Assembly (NCBI RefSeq): GCF_015686695.1
Contig: NZ_JADPMR010000001.1
Location: forward strand, 620,001 to 684,000
Length of the DNA: 64,000 bases
Source: Vibrio nitrifigilis
GTDB taxonomy: Bacteria > Pseudomonadota > Gammaproteobacteria > Enterobacterales > Vibrionaceae
Direction: 5' to 3'
Position numbers and translations under genes: made by a program. Within the stretch, counting starts at the first letter, position 1. Each line of letters opens with the position of its first letter. Below are positions 24,252-33,557 of the stretch, in pieces. The notes under the pieces were generated by a model. The model was not told the DNA's origin, ran no database searches, and saw only the letters and a list, made by a program, of their open reading frames with translations.

Positions 24252-27062
24252 ATGCACAACGGCGTGATGAAGGCATGGCTCGAGTCTTCACACTTGGCTG
24301 GCGCCAATGCAACTTATGTAGAGGAACTCTACGAAACGTATCTAAGTGATCCCGAATTGGTAAGTGAGGAATGGAGACGTGTGTTTGAAGGGTTGCCTAT
24401 GCAACCTGACAATGTGGTTGAACAATCACATACGCGCATCCGTGATTACTTCCGGCGACTCGCTCAAGAGACTAAGCATTACAGTGTCCAAGTTAGTGAT
24501 CCTGAAGTCGATGCAAAACAGGTAAAAGTACTCCAGCTTATAAACGCGTACCGTTTCCGCGGTCACGAAGCTGCTCAATTGGACCCTCTTGGATTATGGC
24601 AGCGTCCGCCTGTGGCGGAATTAGAACCAGCTTTCCATAATCTAAACAATGATGACATGGAAGAAACTTTTAACGTAGGCTCGTTCGCCATTGGCAGCGA
24701 TACGATGCAGTTAAAAGATATTTATCAATCACTCAATAATATTTACTGTGGTTCAGTTGGTGCAGAATACATGCACATTACTGACACAGAACAAAAGCGT
24801 TGGATTCAACAGCAAATCGAACCTATTAACGGGCATCCCCAATTTAGCCTTGACGAGAAAAATACGTTTCTTGAAGAGTTAACGGCTGCAGAAGGGCTAG
24901 AACGTTATTTAGGTGCGAAGTTCCCAGGTGCTAAACGCTTTTCGTTGGAAGGGGGCGATGCTCTTATTCCAATGACCAAAGAATTAATCCGTTATGCAGG
25001 TTCAAAAGGCATGCGAGAAGTGGTTATCGGTATGGCTCACCGTGGTCGATTGAATATGTTGGTGAACGTGCTCGGTAAAAAACCGCAAGGCTTATTCGAT
25101 GAATTCGCTGGCAAGCATGATGAAACATGGGGTACTGGTGATGTGAAATATCACCAAGGTTTCTCGGCTGATTTCGCCACTGAAGGTGGTGATGTTCACT
25201 TGGCGCTTGCGTTTAACCCATCTCACCTAGAAATCGTTAACCCCGTGGTTATGGGGTCGGTACGAGCTCGTCAAGATCGTTTAGGTGATAAAGAAGGCGC
25301 CAAAGTTCTGCCAATTACCATCCACGGTGATTCGGCGATCGCAGGGCAGGGCGTTGTGGCTGAAACATTTAATATGTCTCAAGCTCGTGGCTTCCGAGTT
25401 GGTGGTACGGTTCGTATCGTTATCAACAACCAAGTGGGGTTCACAACGTCTAATCCTACTGACACTCGTTCAACTATGTACTGTACCGATATTGCAAAAA
25501 TGGTGCAGGCTCCTATCTTCCATGTCAATGCTGATAACCCAGAGGCTGTAGCCTTTGTAACGCGTATTGCACTGGACTACCGTAATACTTTCAAACGCGA
25601 TGTTGTTATCGATTTAGTGTGTTATCGCCGCCACGGTCATAACGAAGCTGACGAGCCAAATGCAACGCAGCCTTTGATGTATCAAAAAATCAAGAAGCAC
25701 CCAACACCTCGGAAATTATATGCTGATGTATTAATGGATCGTGGTGAGAGTGATATTGAAACAGCAACTCAGTTAATTAATGAGTACCGAGATGCGCTGG
25801 ATCACGGTGAAGTCGTGGTGAAAGAGTGGCGTCCAATGACCATGCATTCAGTAGATTGGGAGCCGTACCTCAATCACGACTGGAACATGGAATGGCAAAA
25901 TCAATTCGATTTTGAGCGTCTTAAAGAATTGGGTAATCGTCTATGTACTTGGCCGGAAAGTCATAAATTGCAAAGTCGAGTAGCTAAAATTTATGAAGAT
26001 CGCCGTGCTATGGTGTCGGGCGAAAAAATGCTGGATTGGGGGATGGCAGAAATTTTTGCATATGCCACGTTAGTGGATTATGGCAAGCGTATCCGTTTAT
26101 CTGGACAAGATTCCGGCCGTGGCACGTTCTTCCATCGTCATTCAGTACTGCATAATCAAACTGATGCGAGCACTTATGCGCCACTTAAGCATATTCATGA
26201 TAAACAAGGTCCATTCCAAGTGATTGACTCGGTATTATCTGAAGAAGCGGTACTCGCGTTTGAATACGGTTATGCGACGGCGGAACCTAGTGGCTTAACG
26301 ATCTGGGAAGCGCAATTTGGTGATTTTGCCAACGGTGCTCAGGTTGTCATTGACCAATTTATCTCTTCTGGTGAGCAGAAATGGGGCCGTTTATGTGGCT
26401 TAACAATGTTGCTACCACATGGATATGAAGGCCAGGGGCCTGAACACTCTTCTGCTCGTTTAGAGCGTTATCTACAGCTTTGTGCTGAGCAAAATATTCA
26501 AGTCGTGGTGCCATCAAGTCCGGCGCAGGTCTATCATATGCTCCGTCGTCAGGTGGTACGCCCTATGCGTCGACCACTGATAGTGATGTCACCTAAGTCT
26601 TTGTTGCGTCATCCATTATGTGTTTCTAGTTTAGATGAACTCGCCAACGGTAATTTTATGCCAGCGATAGGTGAGGTCGACGAATTAGATCCTGCTAAAG
26701 TCAAACGCGTAGTGTTCTGTTCTGGCAAAGTGTATTACGACTTACTTGAGCAGCGTCGGGCGAATGAGCAAGACGATGTCGCCATCATTCGTATCGAACA
26801 GCTTTATCCGTTCCCTATTGATCATGTTCGAGAACTGATAGCGCCATACACCAATGTTGTCGATTATGTTTGGTGTCAGGAAGAGCCACAAAACCAAGGT
26901 GCATGGTATTCAAGTCAGCACAATTTCGTTGCAGCGATTCCTGATGGAGCAAAATTGAAATATGCGGGCCGTCCAGCTTCTGCTTCTCCAGCAGTAGGTT
27001 ATATGTCGGTACACTTGAAACAACAGAAAGCATTAGTTGAAGACGCATTGACGATCAATTAA
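24252..27062 (+). CDS. sucA: 2-oxoglutarate dehydrogenase E1 component
   Basis: SucA is the thiamine diphosphate E1 enzyme that decarboxylates 2-oxoglutarate and acylates the lipoyl group of SucB. The 936-residue protein matches the family (about 933). It has the N-terminal SucB-binding segment, the substrate and ThDP residues in GMAHRGRLNMLVNVLGK and HGDSAIAGQGVVAETFN, the metal site near IVINNQVGFTTSNP, and the transketolase-like region DSGRGTFFHRHSVLHNQ. Two ATG codons stand side by side; AAGGG is six bases from the second, which I prefer. It is co-oriented with sdhB and sucB. Confidence 0.97.
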   Translation: MHNGVMKAWLESSHLAGANATYVEELYETYLSDPELVSEEWRRVFEGLPMQPDNVVEQSHTRIRDYFRRLAQETKHYSVQVSDPEVDAKQVKVLQLINAYRFRGHEAAQLDPLGLWQRPPVAELEPAFHNLNNDDMEETFNVGSFAIGSDTMQLKDIYQSLNNIYCGSVGAEYMHITDTEQKRWIQQQIEPINGHPQFSLDEKNTFLEELTAAEGLERYLGAKFPGAKRFSLEGGDALIPMTKELIRYAGSKGMREVVIGMAHRGRLNMLVNVLGKKPQGLFDEFAGKHDETWGTGDVKYHQGFSADFATEGGDVHLALAFNPSHLEIVNPVVMGSVRARQDRLGDKEGAKVLPITIHGDSAIAGQGVVAETFNMSQARGFRVGGTVRIVINNQVGFTTSNPTDTRSTMYCTDIAKMVQAPIFHVNADNPEAVAFVTRIALDYRNTFKRDVVIDLVCYRRHGHNEADEPNATQPLMYQKIKKHPTPRKLYADVLMDRGESDIETATQLINEYRDALDHGEVVVKEWRPMTMHSVDWEPYLNHDWNMEWQNQFDFERLKELGNRLCTWPESHKLQSRVAKIYEDRRAMVSGEKMLDWGMAEIFAYATLVDYGKRIRLSGQDSGRGTFFHRHSVLHNQTDASTYAPLKHIHDKQGPFQVIDSVLSEEAVLAFEYGYATAEPSGLTIWEAQFGDFANGAQVVIDQFISSGEQKWGRLCGLTMLLPHGYEGQGPEHSSARLERYLQLCAEQNIQVVVPSSPAQVYHMLRRQVVRPMRRPLIVMSPKSLLRHPLCVSSLDELANGNFMPAIGEVDELDPAKVKRVVFCSGKVYYDLLEQRRANEQDDVAIIRIEQLYPFPIDHVRELIAPYTNVVDYVWCQEEPQNQGAWYSSQHNFVAAIPDGAKLKYAGRPASASPAVGYMSVHLKQQKALVEDALTIN

Positions 27063-27090
27063 GAACTAGAAGAGAAAGGAAGACCAAAAG

Positions 27091-28302
27091 ATGACAATAG
27101 AAATTCTGGTTCCAGATTTACCTGAATCTGTAGCCGATGCGACCGTGGCTACATGGCATAAAAAAGCGGGTGACCCAGTCGATCGCGACGAAGTCATTGT
27201 TGAAATCGAAACCGATAAAGTCGTATTAGAAGTGCCTGCGCCAGAAGCTGGCGTGATGGCAGAAATCGTTGAAGATGAAGGCTCCACCGTGCTTTCTAAA
27301 CAGCTGCTTGCGCGTCTCAAACCGGGCGTAGTAGCTGGTGAACCAACCAAAGATAAAGCGGAGTCAGCAGAGCCTTCTCCAGACAGCCGTCATAAGACAT
27401 CGCTCACTGAGGAAAGCAATGATTGGCTAAGCCCAGCCGTTCGTCGTTTACTCGCTGAAAATAATCTAGAAGCGAGCGATGTGAAAGGCACTGGCGTTGG
27501 TGGACGTATTACACGCGAAGACGTTGATTCGTATCTTGCTAAGAAAGCGAAAGCAGCACCTGCGACGAAAGAAGCAGAACCGATTGCGCCCGTCGCTTCT
27601 GGTCGCAGTGAAAAACGTGTGCCTATGACGCGTTTACGTAAACGTATTGCAGAGCGTCTGTTAGAAGCCAAAAACAGTACAGCAATGCTGACTACGTTTA
27701 ACGAAGTAAACATGAAACCGATTAAAGATCTGCGTAAGCAATATCAAGATCTGTTTGAGAAAAAACATGATATCCGTTTAGGTTTTATGTCTTTCTATGT
27801 TAAGGCGGTCACAGAAGCACTGAAGCGTTATCCAGAAGTGAATGCGTCACTTGACGGTGATGACATTGTGTACCACAACTTCTTTGATATCAGTATTGCC
27901 GTATCGACTCCTCGTGGGTTGGTAACACCGGTATTACGTGATACTGACACATTGAGTCTGGCTCAAATCGAGAAAGGCATTAAAGAACTTGCGCTAAAAG
28001 GGCGTGATGGCAAATTGACAGTGGATGAATTGACCGGAGGTAACTTTACTATTACTAACGGTGGTGTATTTGGTTCATTGATGTCTACGCCAATCATTAA
28101 CCCGCCACAAGCAGCAATTTTAGGTATGCACAAGATTCAAGACCGTCCAATGGTTGTTGATGGCAAAATCGAAATCTTGCCAATGATGTACCTAGCTCTG
28201 TCTTATGACCACCGTTTGGTTGATGGTCGTGAATCAGTAGGTTTCCTAGTAACCGTAAAAGAATTGCTAGAAGATCCTGCGCGCTTACTTCTTGATGTAT
28301 AA
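27091..28302 (+). CDS. sucB: Dihydrolipoyl succinyltransferase, 2-oxoglutarate dehydrogenase E2
   Basis: SucB carries the succinyl group on a lipoyl arm and transfers it to CoA. The 403-residue protein has one lipoyl domain (residues 1-75) with the lipoylated Lys 43 in IETDKVVLEV, a short flexible linker, the peripheral E1/E3-binding domain (about 107-143, LSPAVRRLLAENNLEASDV), an Ala/Pro linker, and the catalytic domain from about 175 ending in YDHRLVDGRESVGFLV with the active-site His. It is 28 bases after sucA. No gene for E3 (lpd) is in this operon. Confidence 0.97.
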   Translation: MTIEILVPDLPESVADATVATWHKKAGDPVDRDEVIVEIETDKVVLEVPAPEAGVMAEIVEDEGSTVLSKQLLARLKPGVVAGEPTKDKAESAEPSPDSRHKTSLTEESNDWLSPAVRRLLAENNLEASDVKGTGVGGRITREDVDSYLAKKAKAAPATKEAEPIAPVASGRSEKRVPMTRLRKRIAERLLEAKNSTAMLTTFNEVNMKPIKDLRKQYQDLFEKKHDIRLGFMSFYVKAVTEALKRYPEVNASLDGDDIVYHNFFDISIAVSTPRGLVTPVLRDTDTLSLAQIEKGIKELALKGRDGKLTVDELTGGNFTITNGGVFGSLMSTPIINPPQAAILGMHKIQDRPMVVDGKIEILPMMYLALSYDHRLVDGRESVGFLVTVKELLEDPARLLLDV

Positions 28303-28341
28303 ATGTTTATACGTTTAGATTTCTAGACGTCTAAAACTTTT

Positions 28342-28370
28342 CGGGTTAGACTAGCTCAACGTCTAACCCG
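28342..28370 (+). other. Perfect hairpin between sucB and sucC
   Basis: CGGGTTAGAC and GTCTAACCCG pair perfectly around a nine-base loop. No T run follows, so it looks like an mRNA-stability or processing element, or a partial terminator, within the suc operon. Confidence 0.6.
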
Positions 28371-28470
28371 GTTAAGTCACTGAAAAGTGGCGCTCATCTG
28401 AGTCTCCCTACAAGACGTGAAGCCCTGTTTACAGGAGCTATGGATAAAAACGAACAGACGGAACAACACA

Positions 28471-29637
28471 ATGAATTTGCATGAATATCAAGCCAAACAG
28501 CTGTTTGCAGAGTTCGGACTGCCAGTACCTGAAGGTTATGCCTGCGATACTCCACAAGAAGCTGCTGAAGCTGCTGGTAAGATCGGTGGAAGTAAGTGGG
28601 TCGTAAAATGTCAGGTGCATGCTGGTGGCCGTGGTAAGGCAGGCGGTGTCGAACTGCATGATAACAAAGAAGGTATCCGTGATTTTGCGCAAAAGTGGCT
28701 AGGTAAAAACCTTGTGACCTATCAAACAGACGCAAATGGACAACCTGTTTCAAAAATTCTTGTTGAAGCGGCTTCCAACATCGCGAATGAGCTCTATCTC
28801 GGTGCTGTTGTCGATCGCTCTACACGGCGTATCGTGTTTATGGCATCGACAGAAGGTGGTGTGGAAATTGAAAAAGTAGCGGAAGAAACTCCAGAACTGA
28901 TTCATAAAGCAGCGATTGATCCGTTAGTAGGGCCTCAGCCATATCAAGGTCGTGAATTGGCGTTCAAGCTTGGGCTTGAAGGTGACCAAATTAAACAGTT
29001 TACTAAGATTTTCCTTGGGTTAGGCAATATGTTTACCCAATATGATCTCGCTCTGCTAGAGATCAACCCATTGGTGATTACAGGCGAAGGCAATTTATTG
29101 TGCCTAGACGGTAAGATCAATATCGATTCCAATGCGTTATATCGCCAGCCAACATTACGCGATATGCACGACACGACTCAAGAAGATGCTCGCGAAGCTC
29201 ATGCTGCAAAATGGGAACTTAACTATGTTGCGCTTGATGGCAATATTGGCTGCATGGTCAACGGCGCGGGTTTAGCAATGGGGACGATGGATATCGTAAA
29301 CATTCATGGTGGTCATCCTGCTAACTTTTTGGATGTTGGCGGCGGCGCGACGAAAGAGCGCGTTACGGAAGCATTTAAAATCATTCTTTCTGATAACAAT
29401 GTCAAAGCGGTATTAGTGAATATCTTTGGTGGTATCGTTCGTTGTGATTTAATCGCAGAAGGGATTATTGGAGCAGTAGAAGAAGTTGGCGTCAAAGTAC
29501 CAGTAGTAGTACGCCTTGAAGGGAATAACGCAGAACTCGGTGCGAAAACATTGGCCGACAGTGGCTTAAATATTATTGCAGCCACTTCGCTTACCGAAGC
29601 TGCAGAAAAAGTTGTTGCGGCAGCGGAGGGTAAATAA
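28471..29637 (+). CDS. sucC: Succinyl-CoA synthetase (ADP-forming) beta subunit
   Basis: SucC with SucD makes succinate, CoA and ATP or GTP from succinyl-CoA. The 388-residue protein is an ATP-grasp enzyme, with MNLHEYQAKQLFAEFGLPVP at the start, the nucleotide-binding HAGGRGKAGGV near residue 53, metal-binding DLALLEINPLVI near residue 193, and the CoA-ligase part with GNIGCMVNGAGLAMGTMDI and LVNIFGGIVRCD. The open frame extends 18 codons upstream, but the ATG at 28471 gives the family start. Its stop overlaps sucD by one base (TAATG). Confidence 0.96.
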   Translation: MNLHEYQAKQLFAEFGLPVPEGYACDTPQEAAEAAGKIGGSKWVVKCQVHAGGRGKAGGVELHDNKEGIRDFAQKWLGKNLVTYQTDANGQPVSKILVEAASNIANELYLGAVVDRSTRRIVFMASTEGGVEIEKVAEETPELIHKAAIDPLVGPQPYQGRELAFKLGLEGDQIKQFTKIFLGLGNMFTQYDLALLEINPLVITGEGNLLCLDGKINIDSNALYRQPTLRDMHDTTQEDAREAHAAKWELNYVALDGNIGCMVNGAGLAMGTMDIVNIHGGHPANFLDVGGGATKERVTEAFKIILSDNNVKAVLVNIFGGIVRCDLIAEGIIGAVEEVGVKVPVVVRLEGNNAELGAKTLADSGLNIIAATSLTEAAEKVVAAAEGK

Positions 29638-30509
29638 TGTCAATTCTTATCGATAAATCGACTAAAGTCATCTGTCAGGGATTCACCGGCGGACAAGGGA
29701 CATTTCACTCTGAGCAAGCTCTCGACTATGGTACGCAACTTGTTGGCGGCGTTTCACCCGGTAAAGGTGGCACTAAACATTTAGGTTTACCTGTGTTTAA
29801 TACTGTCCGTGAAGCGGTTGAAGCGACAGGTGCGAACGCATCTGTGATTTATGTACCCGCTCCTTTCTGTAAAGATGCAATATTGGAAGCCGTCGACTCA
29901 GGTATCAAACTGATCGTCACCATTACTGAAGGTATTCCAACGCTAGATATGTTAGACGTTAAAGTACGTTTAGATGAAGCGGGTGTACGGATGATCGGTC
30001 CTAACTGTCCGGGAGTCATTACGCCGGATGAATGTAAGATTGGTATCATGCCTGGACATATTCATAAGAAAGGTAAGGTGGGCATCGTATCTCGCTCCGG
30101 TACTCTAACTTATGAAGCAGTAAAACAAACAACGGATGAAGGTTTCGGCCAAACAACCTGTGTTGGTATCGGTGGTGACCCAATCCCGGGCTCTAATTTC
30201 ATTGATATTTTGGCGCTGTTTGAAAAAGATCCAGAAACTGAAGCGATTGTGATGATCGGTGAAATTGGTGGTACGGCTGAAGAAGAAGCAGCGGCATACA
30301 TCAAAGAGAATGTGACTAAACCTGTCGTCTCATATATCGCGGGTGTGACTGCGCCTCCGGGTAAACGTATGGGTCATGCTGGAGCTATTATTTCTGGTGG
30401 GAAAGGGACTGCGGATGAAAAATTTGCAGCACTTGAAGCCGCGGGCGTTAAGACCGTGAAAAGCCTAGCTCAAATCGGTAGCGCATTGCGTGAAGTGACC
30501 GGCTGGTAA
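29637..30509 (+). CDS. sucD: Succinyl-CoA synthetase alpha subunit
   Basis: SucD binds CoA and carries the phosphohistidine intermediate. The 290-residue protein has the CoA-binding Rossmann part (VICQGFTGGQGTFHSEQAL near residue 11), TEGIPTLDML and GPNCPGVITP in the middle, and the active-site His in KRMGHAGAIISGGKGTADEK near residue 247. It overlaps sucC by one base and ends the operon. Confidence 0.97.
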   Translation: MSILIDKSTKVICQGFTGGQGTFHSEQALDYGTQLVGGVSPGKGGTKHLGLPVFNTVREAVEATGANASVIYVPAPFCKDAILEAVDSGIKLIVTITEGIPTLDMLDVKVRLDEAGVRMIGPNCPGVITPDECKIGIMPGHIHKKGKVGIVSRSGTLTYEAVKQTTDEGFGQTTCVGIGGDPIPGSNFIDILALFEKDPETEAIVMIGEIGGTAEEEAAAYIKENVTKPVVSYIAGVTAPPGKRMGHAGAIISGGKGTADEKFAALEAAGVKTVKSLAQIGSALREVTGW

Positions 30510-30536
30510 TCTTCTAACCAAATGGTTGTGAATACC

Positions 30537-30566
30537 TAAAACCCTAAGCAATGCTTAGGGTTTTTG
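30537..30566. terminator. Bidirectional terminator between sucD and znuB
   Basis: AAAACCCTAAGC and GCTTAGGGTTTT pair around AAT and run into T. It separates the convergent suc and znuCB operons. Confidence 0.9.
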
Positions 30567-30571
30567 TTTAT

Positions 30572-31357
30572 TCAGGCTTTACGTTTTACTAAGTGACTTA
30601 AGATAAAGAGTGCCGCTGCACTGATCACCACCGATGGGCCAGCTGGAGTATCATAATGCCAAGAAAGGGTGATACCACTAAGCACACTTACACAACCGAT
30701 TAACGAGGCAAACAATGCCATTTGTTCTGGGGTCGAAGCTAAACGGCGTGCGCCAGCTGCAGGAATAATAAGGAGAGATGTCATAATCAGCGCCCCCACA
30801 AATTTCATACCCACAGCAATCACAGTACCAATAAGTAGCATTAAGATGAGGCGCATTAAATCGACGTTAATGCCATCGACTGTCGCTAAATCTTCATTAA
30901 TGCTGCTTGAAAGTAGTGGCCGCCAAAAGTAATAAAGTAAGGCCGCGACAATAATGACGCCAGACCAAATAAAGGTCAGGTCAGTCGGTGTGACTGAAAG
31001 CAGATCGCCAAAGAGATAACTCATCAGGTCGATACGAACATTATCAAGAAAACTGACAGCGATAAGCCCTAGTGACAGGGAACTATGTGCCAGAATACCT
31101 AATAAGGTATCGGTAGCGACCAGTTTTTGGCGCTGCATGACCACTAGTACGACGGCAAGCCCAAGGCAACACACTAATAAAGCAAGGTAAAGGTTAATAT
31201 CGAACAAGAAACCTAATGCGATGCCGAGTAAGGAAGCGTGAGCTAAGGTATCGCCAAAGTAGGACATTCGGCGCCAAACCACAAATGAGCCTAGAGGCCC
31301 AGAAATGAATGCGATACCGAGTCCTGCCAATATCGAAGGTAGAAGAAACTCAATCAT
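30572..31357 (-). CDS. znuB: Zinc ABC transporter permease ZnuB
   Basis: ZnuB is the inner-membrane channel of the high-affinity zinc importer. The 261-residue protein has about seven or eight helices and the family segment GPLGSFVVWRRMSYFGDTLAH near residues 20-40, plus MKFVGALIMTSLLIIPAA further on. An open frame starts 44 codons earlier inside the znuC tail, but MIEFLLPSILAGLGIAF is the family start. It overlaps the end of znuC by eight bases, so the two are translationally coupled. Confidence 0.95.
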   Translation of the reverse strand: MIEFLLPSILAGLGIAFISGPLGSFVVWRRMSYFGDTLAHASLLGIALGFLFDINLYLALLVCCLGLAVVLVVMQRQKLVATDTLLGILAHSSLSLGLIAVSFLDNVRIDLMSYLFGDLLSVTPTDLTFIWSGVIIVAALLYYFWRPLLSSSINEDLATVDGINVDLMRLILMLLIGTVIAVGMKFVGALIMTSLLIIPAAGARRLASTPEQMALFASLIGCVSVLSGITLSWHYDTPAGPSVVISAAALFILSHLVKRKA

Positions 31358-32138
31358 GTTGATGATGCCCGTGATCATGAGAGTGGCAATGATCGCCATC
31401 GCCACTGACGGGGTTACCCGATAAGTCATGATGATGATGATTGTGATGGTGCTGATAAAATGCGAGGTTTTCTTGAGTTTGGCGACCAAACAAAGAAAGG
31501 TACTCAGGGTGCTGAGTGATGGCTTCTGGTGTACCAGAACAACAGATATGATGCTGCAGACACACTACGTCATCGGTTTGAGCCATGACCAAATGTAAGT
31601 CATGGGATACCATAAACACAGCGCATTGAAAACGAGAGCGAATATCGTTGATTAATGCGTACAGATCTATTTGTCCTTGAACATCAACACCTTGTGCGGG
31701 TTCGTCTAGTACTAATAACTGTGGGCGAGGGAGTAAGGCTCGAGCAATCAGTACGCGTTGGTTCTCTCCACCGGAAAGCTGATGCATGTCATTATGAAGT
31801 AAATGTTCAGCACCAACTAAACGCAGGGCTTGCTGAATTTCACTCGCGCTAAAACGGCCTGCAAGTTTAAGAAAACGTTCGACGGTTAACGGGAGTGTTT
31901 CGTTGAGCTTTAATTTCTGTGGAACATAGCCAATTTTAAGATTTTTTGCTCGGCTAACGACACCTGAATGGGACTTTAATAGATTAAGTAGCACTTTAAC
32001 TAATGTGGATTTTCCCGCGCCATTTGGTCCGATTAGGGTAGTGATTTTGCCTTGCTCTATAGTTAGAGATATATGGTCTAAGACATGTTTTTGATTGTAA
32101 GTGACACAAATATTTTGTAACTCAATAAGAGTCGGCAT
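31350..32138 (-). CDS. znuC: Zinc ABC transporter ATP-binding protein ZnuC with His-rich tail
   Basis: ZnuC powers zinc import. The 262-residue protein has Walker A (GPNGAGKSTLVKVLL, about 37-51), the signature LSGGENQRVLIARALL, Walker B LLVLDEPAQGVD and the switch His in VSHDLHLVM. The final 33 or so residues are unusual: two clusters (HHHNHHHHD and HCHSHDHGHHQHD) hold 14 His and one Cys, a probable zinc-sensing or zinc-buffering tail. The gene is divergent from znuA across a Zur box and overlaps znuB. Confidence 0.95.
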   Translation of the reverse strand: MPTLIELQNICVTYNQKHVLDHISLTIEQGKITTLIGPNGAGKSTLVKVLLNLLKSHSGVVSRAKNLKIGYVPQKLKLNETLPLTVERFLKLAGRFSASEIQQALRLVGAEHLLHNDMHQLSGGENQRVLIARALLPRPQLLVLDEPAQGVDVQGQIDLYALINDIRSRFQCAVFMVSHDLHLVMAQTDDVVCLQHHICCSGTPEAITQHPEYLSLFGRQTQENLAFYQHHHNHHHHDLSGNPVSGDGDHCHSHDHGHHQHD

Positions 32139-32163
32139 GAAAGAAACTCATTTGCTAAGACAC

Positions 32164-32182
32164 GATGTTATAATGTAACATC
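32164..32182. promoter_or_regulatory. Zur box between znuC and znuA
   Basis: GATGTTATAATGTAACATC is a near-perfect palindrome (eight of nine positions pair) matching the core of the Zur consensus (ATGTTATANTATAACAT). Lying between the divergent znuCB and znuA starts, it should repress both when zinc is ample. Confidence 0.85.
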
Positions 32183-32217
32183 TCGGCAATTTTTTCGCTA
32201 CAGGTTAGAATTCAAAT

Positions 32218-33105
32218 ATGTTAGCTAGACTCTTATTGACGGTCACTTTGCTGATTATTTCAGCAACATCATGGGCGAATGGTATCTTAACCAGCATTAA
32301 ACCCATTCAATTGATTACCAACGAGCTCACTCAAGGTATTGAGACACCGGATGTGTTACTTGGTACTAACGCTTCTCCGCACGATTATGCTTTACGTCCT
32401 TCTGATGTAAAACGTATCCGTCAAGCATCGCTTGTTATTTGGTTTGGTCTTGATCTAGAGCCTTTTTTAACTAAGATTTTGTCAGAACAAAGCAATGTAC
32501 TAACGCTTAGTGATATTCCTAATTTGAAGCTTCGTAAATTTGGGCCAGAAGAGCATGACGAACATGAGGAGGGGCATCACCATCATGGCGAGCATGATCC
32601 GCATTTTTGGCTGGGCGTAAAACAAGCTGCGACTGTTGCGCAAGCAATTACTAATAAGTTAATTGCGATGGATAGCGCCCACTCACAGCAGTACCGGACA
32701 AATCTAAAGCAGTTTTTGCTATCTCTTAAGCAGACAGATAAAGACATTCAAGCTCAGCTTAAACCGGTGCAAAAGATTCCTTACTATGTTTTCCACGACG
32801 GTTATGCTTATTTTGAACAACATTTTGGCTTAAATAACCAAGGTCACTTTACTGTCAGTCCTGAGCGTAAACCTGGAGCGAAAACGCTGATAAAAATTCG
32901 TACCTTACTCACTGAGAATAAAATTCAATGTGTGTTTGCGGAACCTCAATTCCAACCTGCTGTAATCAAAAGTGTTGTACGTGGTACAAAAGCGACGATT
33001 GGGATTCTTGACCCACTTGCTACCGATATTCCGGTAACCTCTGGCGGATATTTCCAATTTCTCCGTCATTTAAGCCAAAGTTATTATGACTGCTTATCTC
33101 AATAG
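32218..33105 (+). CDS. znuA: Zinc ABC transporter substrate-binding protein ZnuA
   Basis: ZnuA captures zinc in the periplasm for ZnuBC. The 295-residue precursor has a signal peptide (about 1-20, ending ATSWA before NGILTSIKPI). Zinc ligands are expected at His 55 (NASPHDYALRPSD), at the His in DPHFWLG near residue 129 and at the His in YYVFHDGYAYFE. Between the first two lies a charged His-rich loop (about 113-127, HDEHEEGHHHHGEH) typical of ZnuA. A Zur box lies 36 bases upstream of the ATG. Confidence 0.95.
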   Translation: MLARLLLTVTLLIISATSWANGILTSIKPIQLITNELTQGIETPDVLLGTNASPHDYALRPSDVKRIRQASLVIWFGLDLEPFLTKILSEQSNVLTLSDIPNLKLRKFGPEEHDEHEEGHHHHGEHDPHFWLGVKQAATVAQAITNKLIAMDSAHSQQYRTNLKQFLLSLKQTDKDIQAQLKPVQKIPYYVFHDGYAYFEQHFGLNNQGHFTVSPERKPGAKTLIKIRTLLTENKIQCVFAEPQFQPAVIKSVVRGTKATIGILDPLATDIPVTSGGYFQFLRHLSQSYYDCLSQ

Positions 33106-33124
33106 AAAGTGATACAAATAGAAT

Positions 33125-33152
33125 AAAAAAGCGACGGTAAGTCGCTTTTTTT
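33125..33152 (+). terminator. Terminator of znuA
   Basis: AAAAAGCGAC and GTCGCTTTTT pair around GGTAA and run into seven T. Confidence 0.9.
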
Positions 33153-33323
33153 ATATAAGTAATATCTTATTTTTTGAAAATAATAAATAAATTGCCAGAT
33201 GGTTAAACACACATATATTACGTGGCTTTTTTTGATGTTGAACATTCTCAACCCGTATAAATTTAACTATCATACTTAAACTAAATAAAAATATTTCTCA
33301 TTAAGAATACTAAAACCACTGGC

Positions 33324-33557
33324 ATGGCAATGAAATTATCAGAATTAAAAAGCGGCGAAGTTGGGTGTGTGACCACTTTGCAAAAATTATCGCAGGACGC
33401 TCGTAAGCGACTTATGACAATGGGGATGTTACCGAATACCAACATCACACTTGTTCGTCGCGCCCCGATGGGAGATCCGTTACAAGTTGAAGTCCGTGGT
33501 GTATCAATTGCACTGCGTGTCAGTATCGCAGATGATATTGAAGTGGAGCGAGTATAA
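33324..33557 (+). CDS. feoA: Ferrous iron transport protein FeoA
   Basis: FeoA is a small SH3-like cytosolic protein needed for Feo iron uptake. The 77-residue protein shows the family pattern: MKLSELKSGEVGCV, then RLMTMGMLPNTNITLVRRAP and DPLQVEVRGVSIALR. An in-frame ATG at 33330 is an alternative start; neither has a clear ribosome site. The stop overlaps the feoB start by one base. A weak Fur-like AT-rich sequence lies at 33284-33302, about 20 bases upstream. Confidence 0.92.
   Translation: MAMKLSELKSGEVGCVTTLQKLSQDARKRLMTMGMLPNTNITLVRRAPMGDPLQVEVRGVSIALRVSIADDIEVERV

Noticed and set aside
28440..28484. 14-codon frame with AGGAG upstream overlapping the sucC start
   Set aside because: The spacing between AGGAG and its ATG is only two bases, and no leader-peptide feature is present.
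31358..31489. 44-codon upstream extension of znuB
   Set aside because: It is an out-of-frame reading of the His-rich tail of znuC (CAT/CAC runs read as Ile/Thr); the family start is at 31357.
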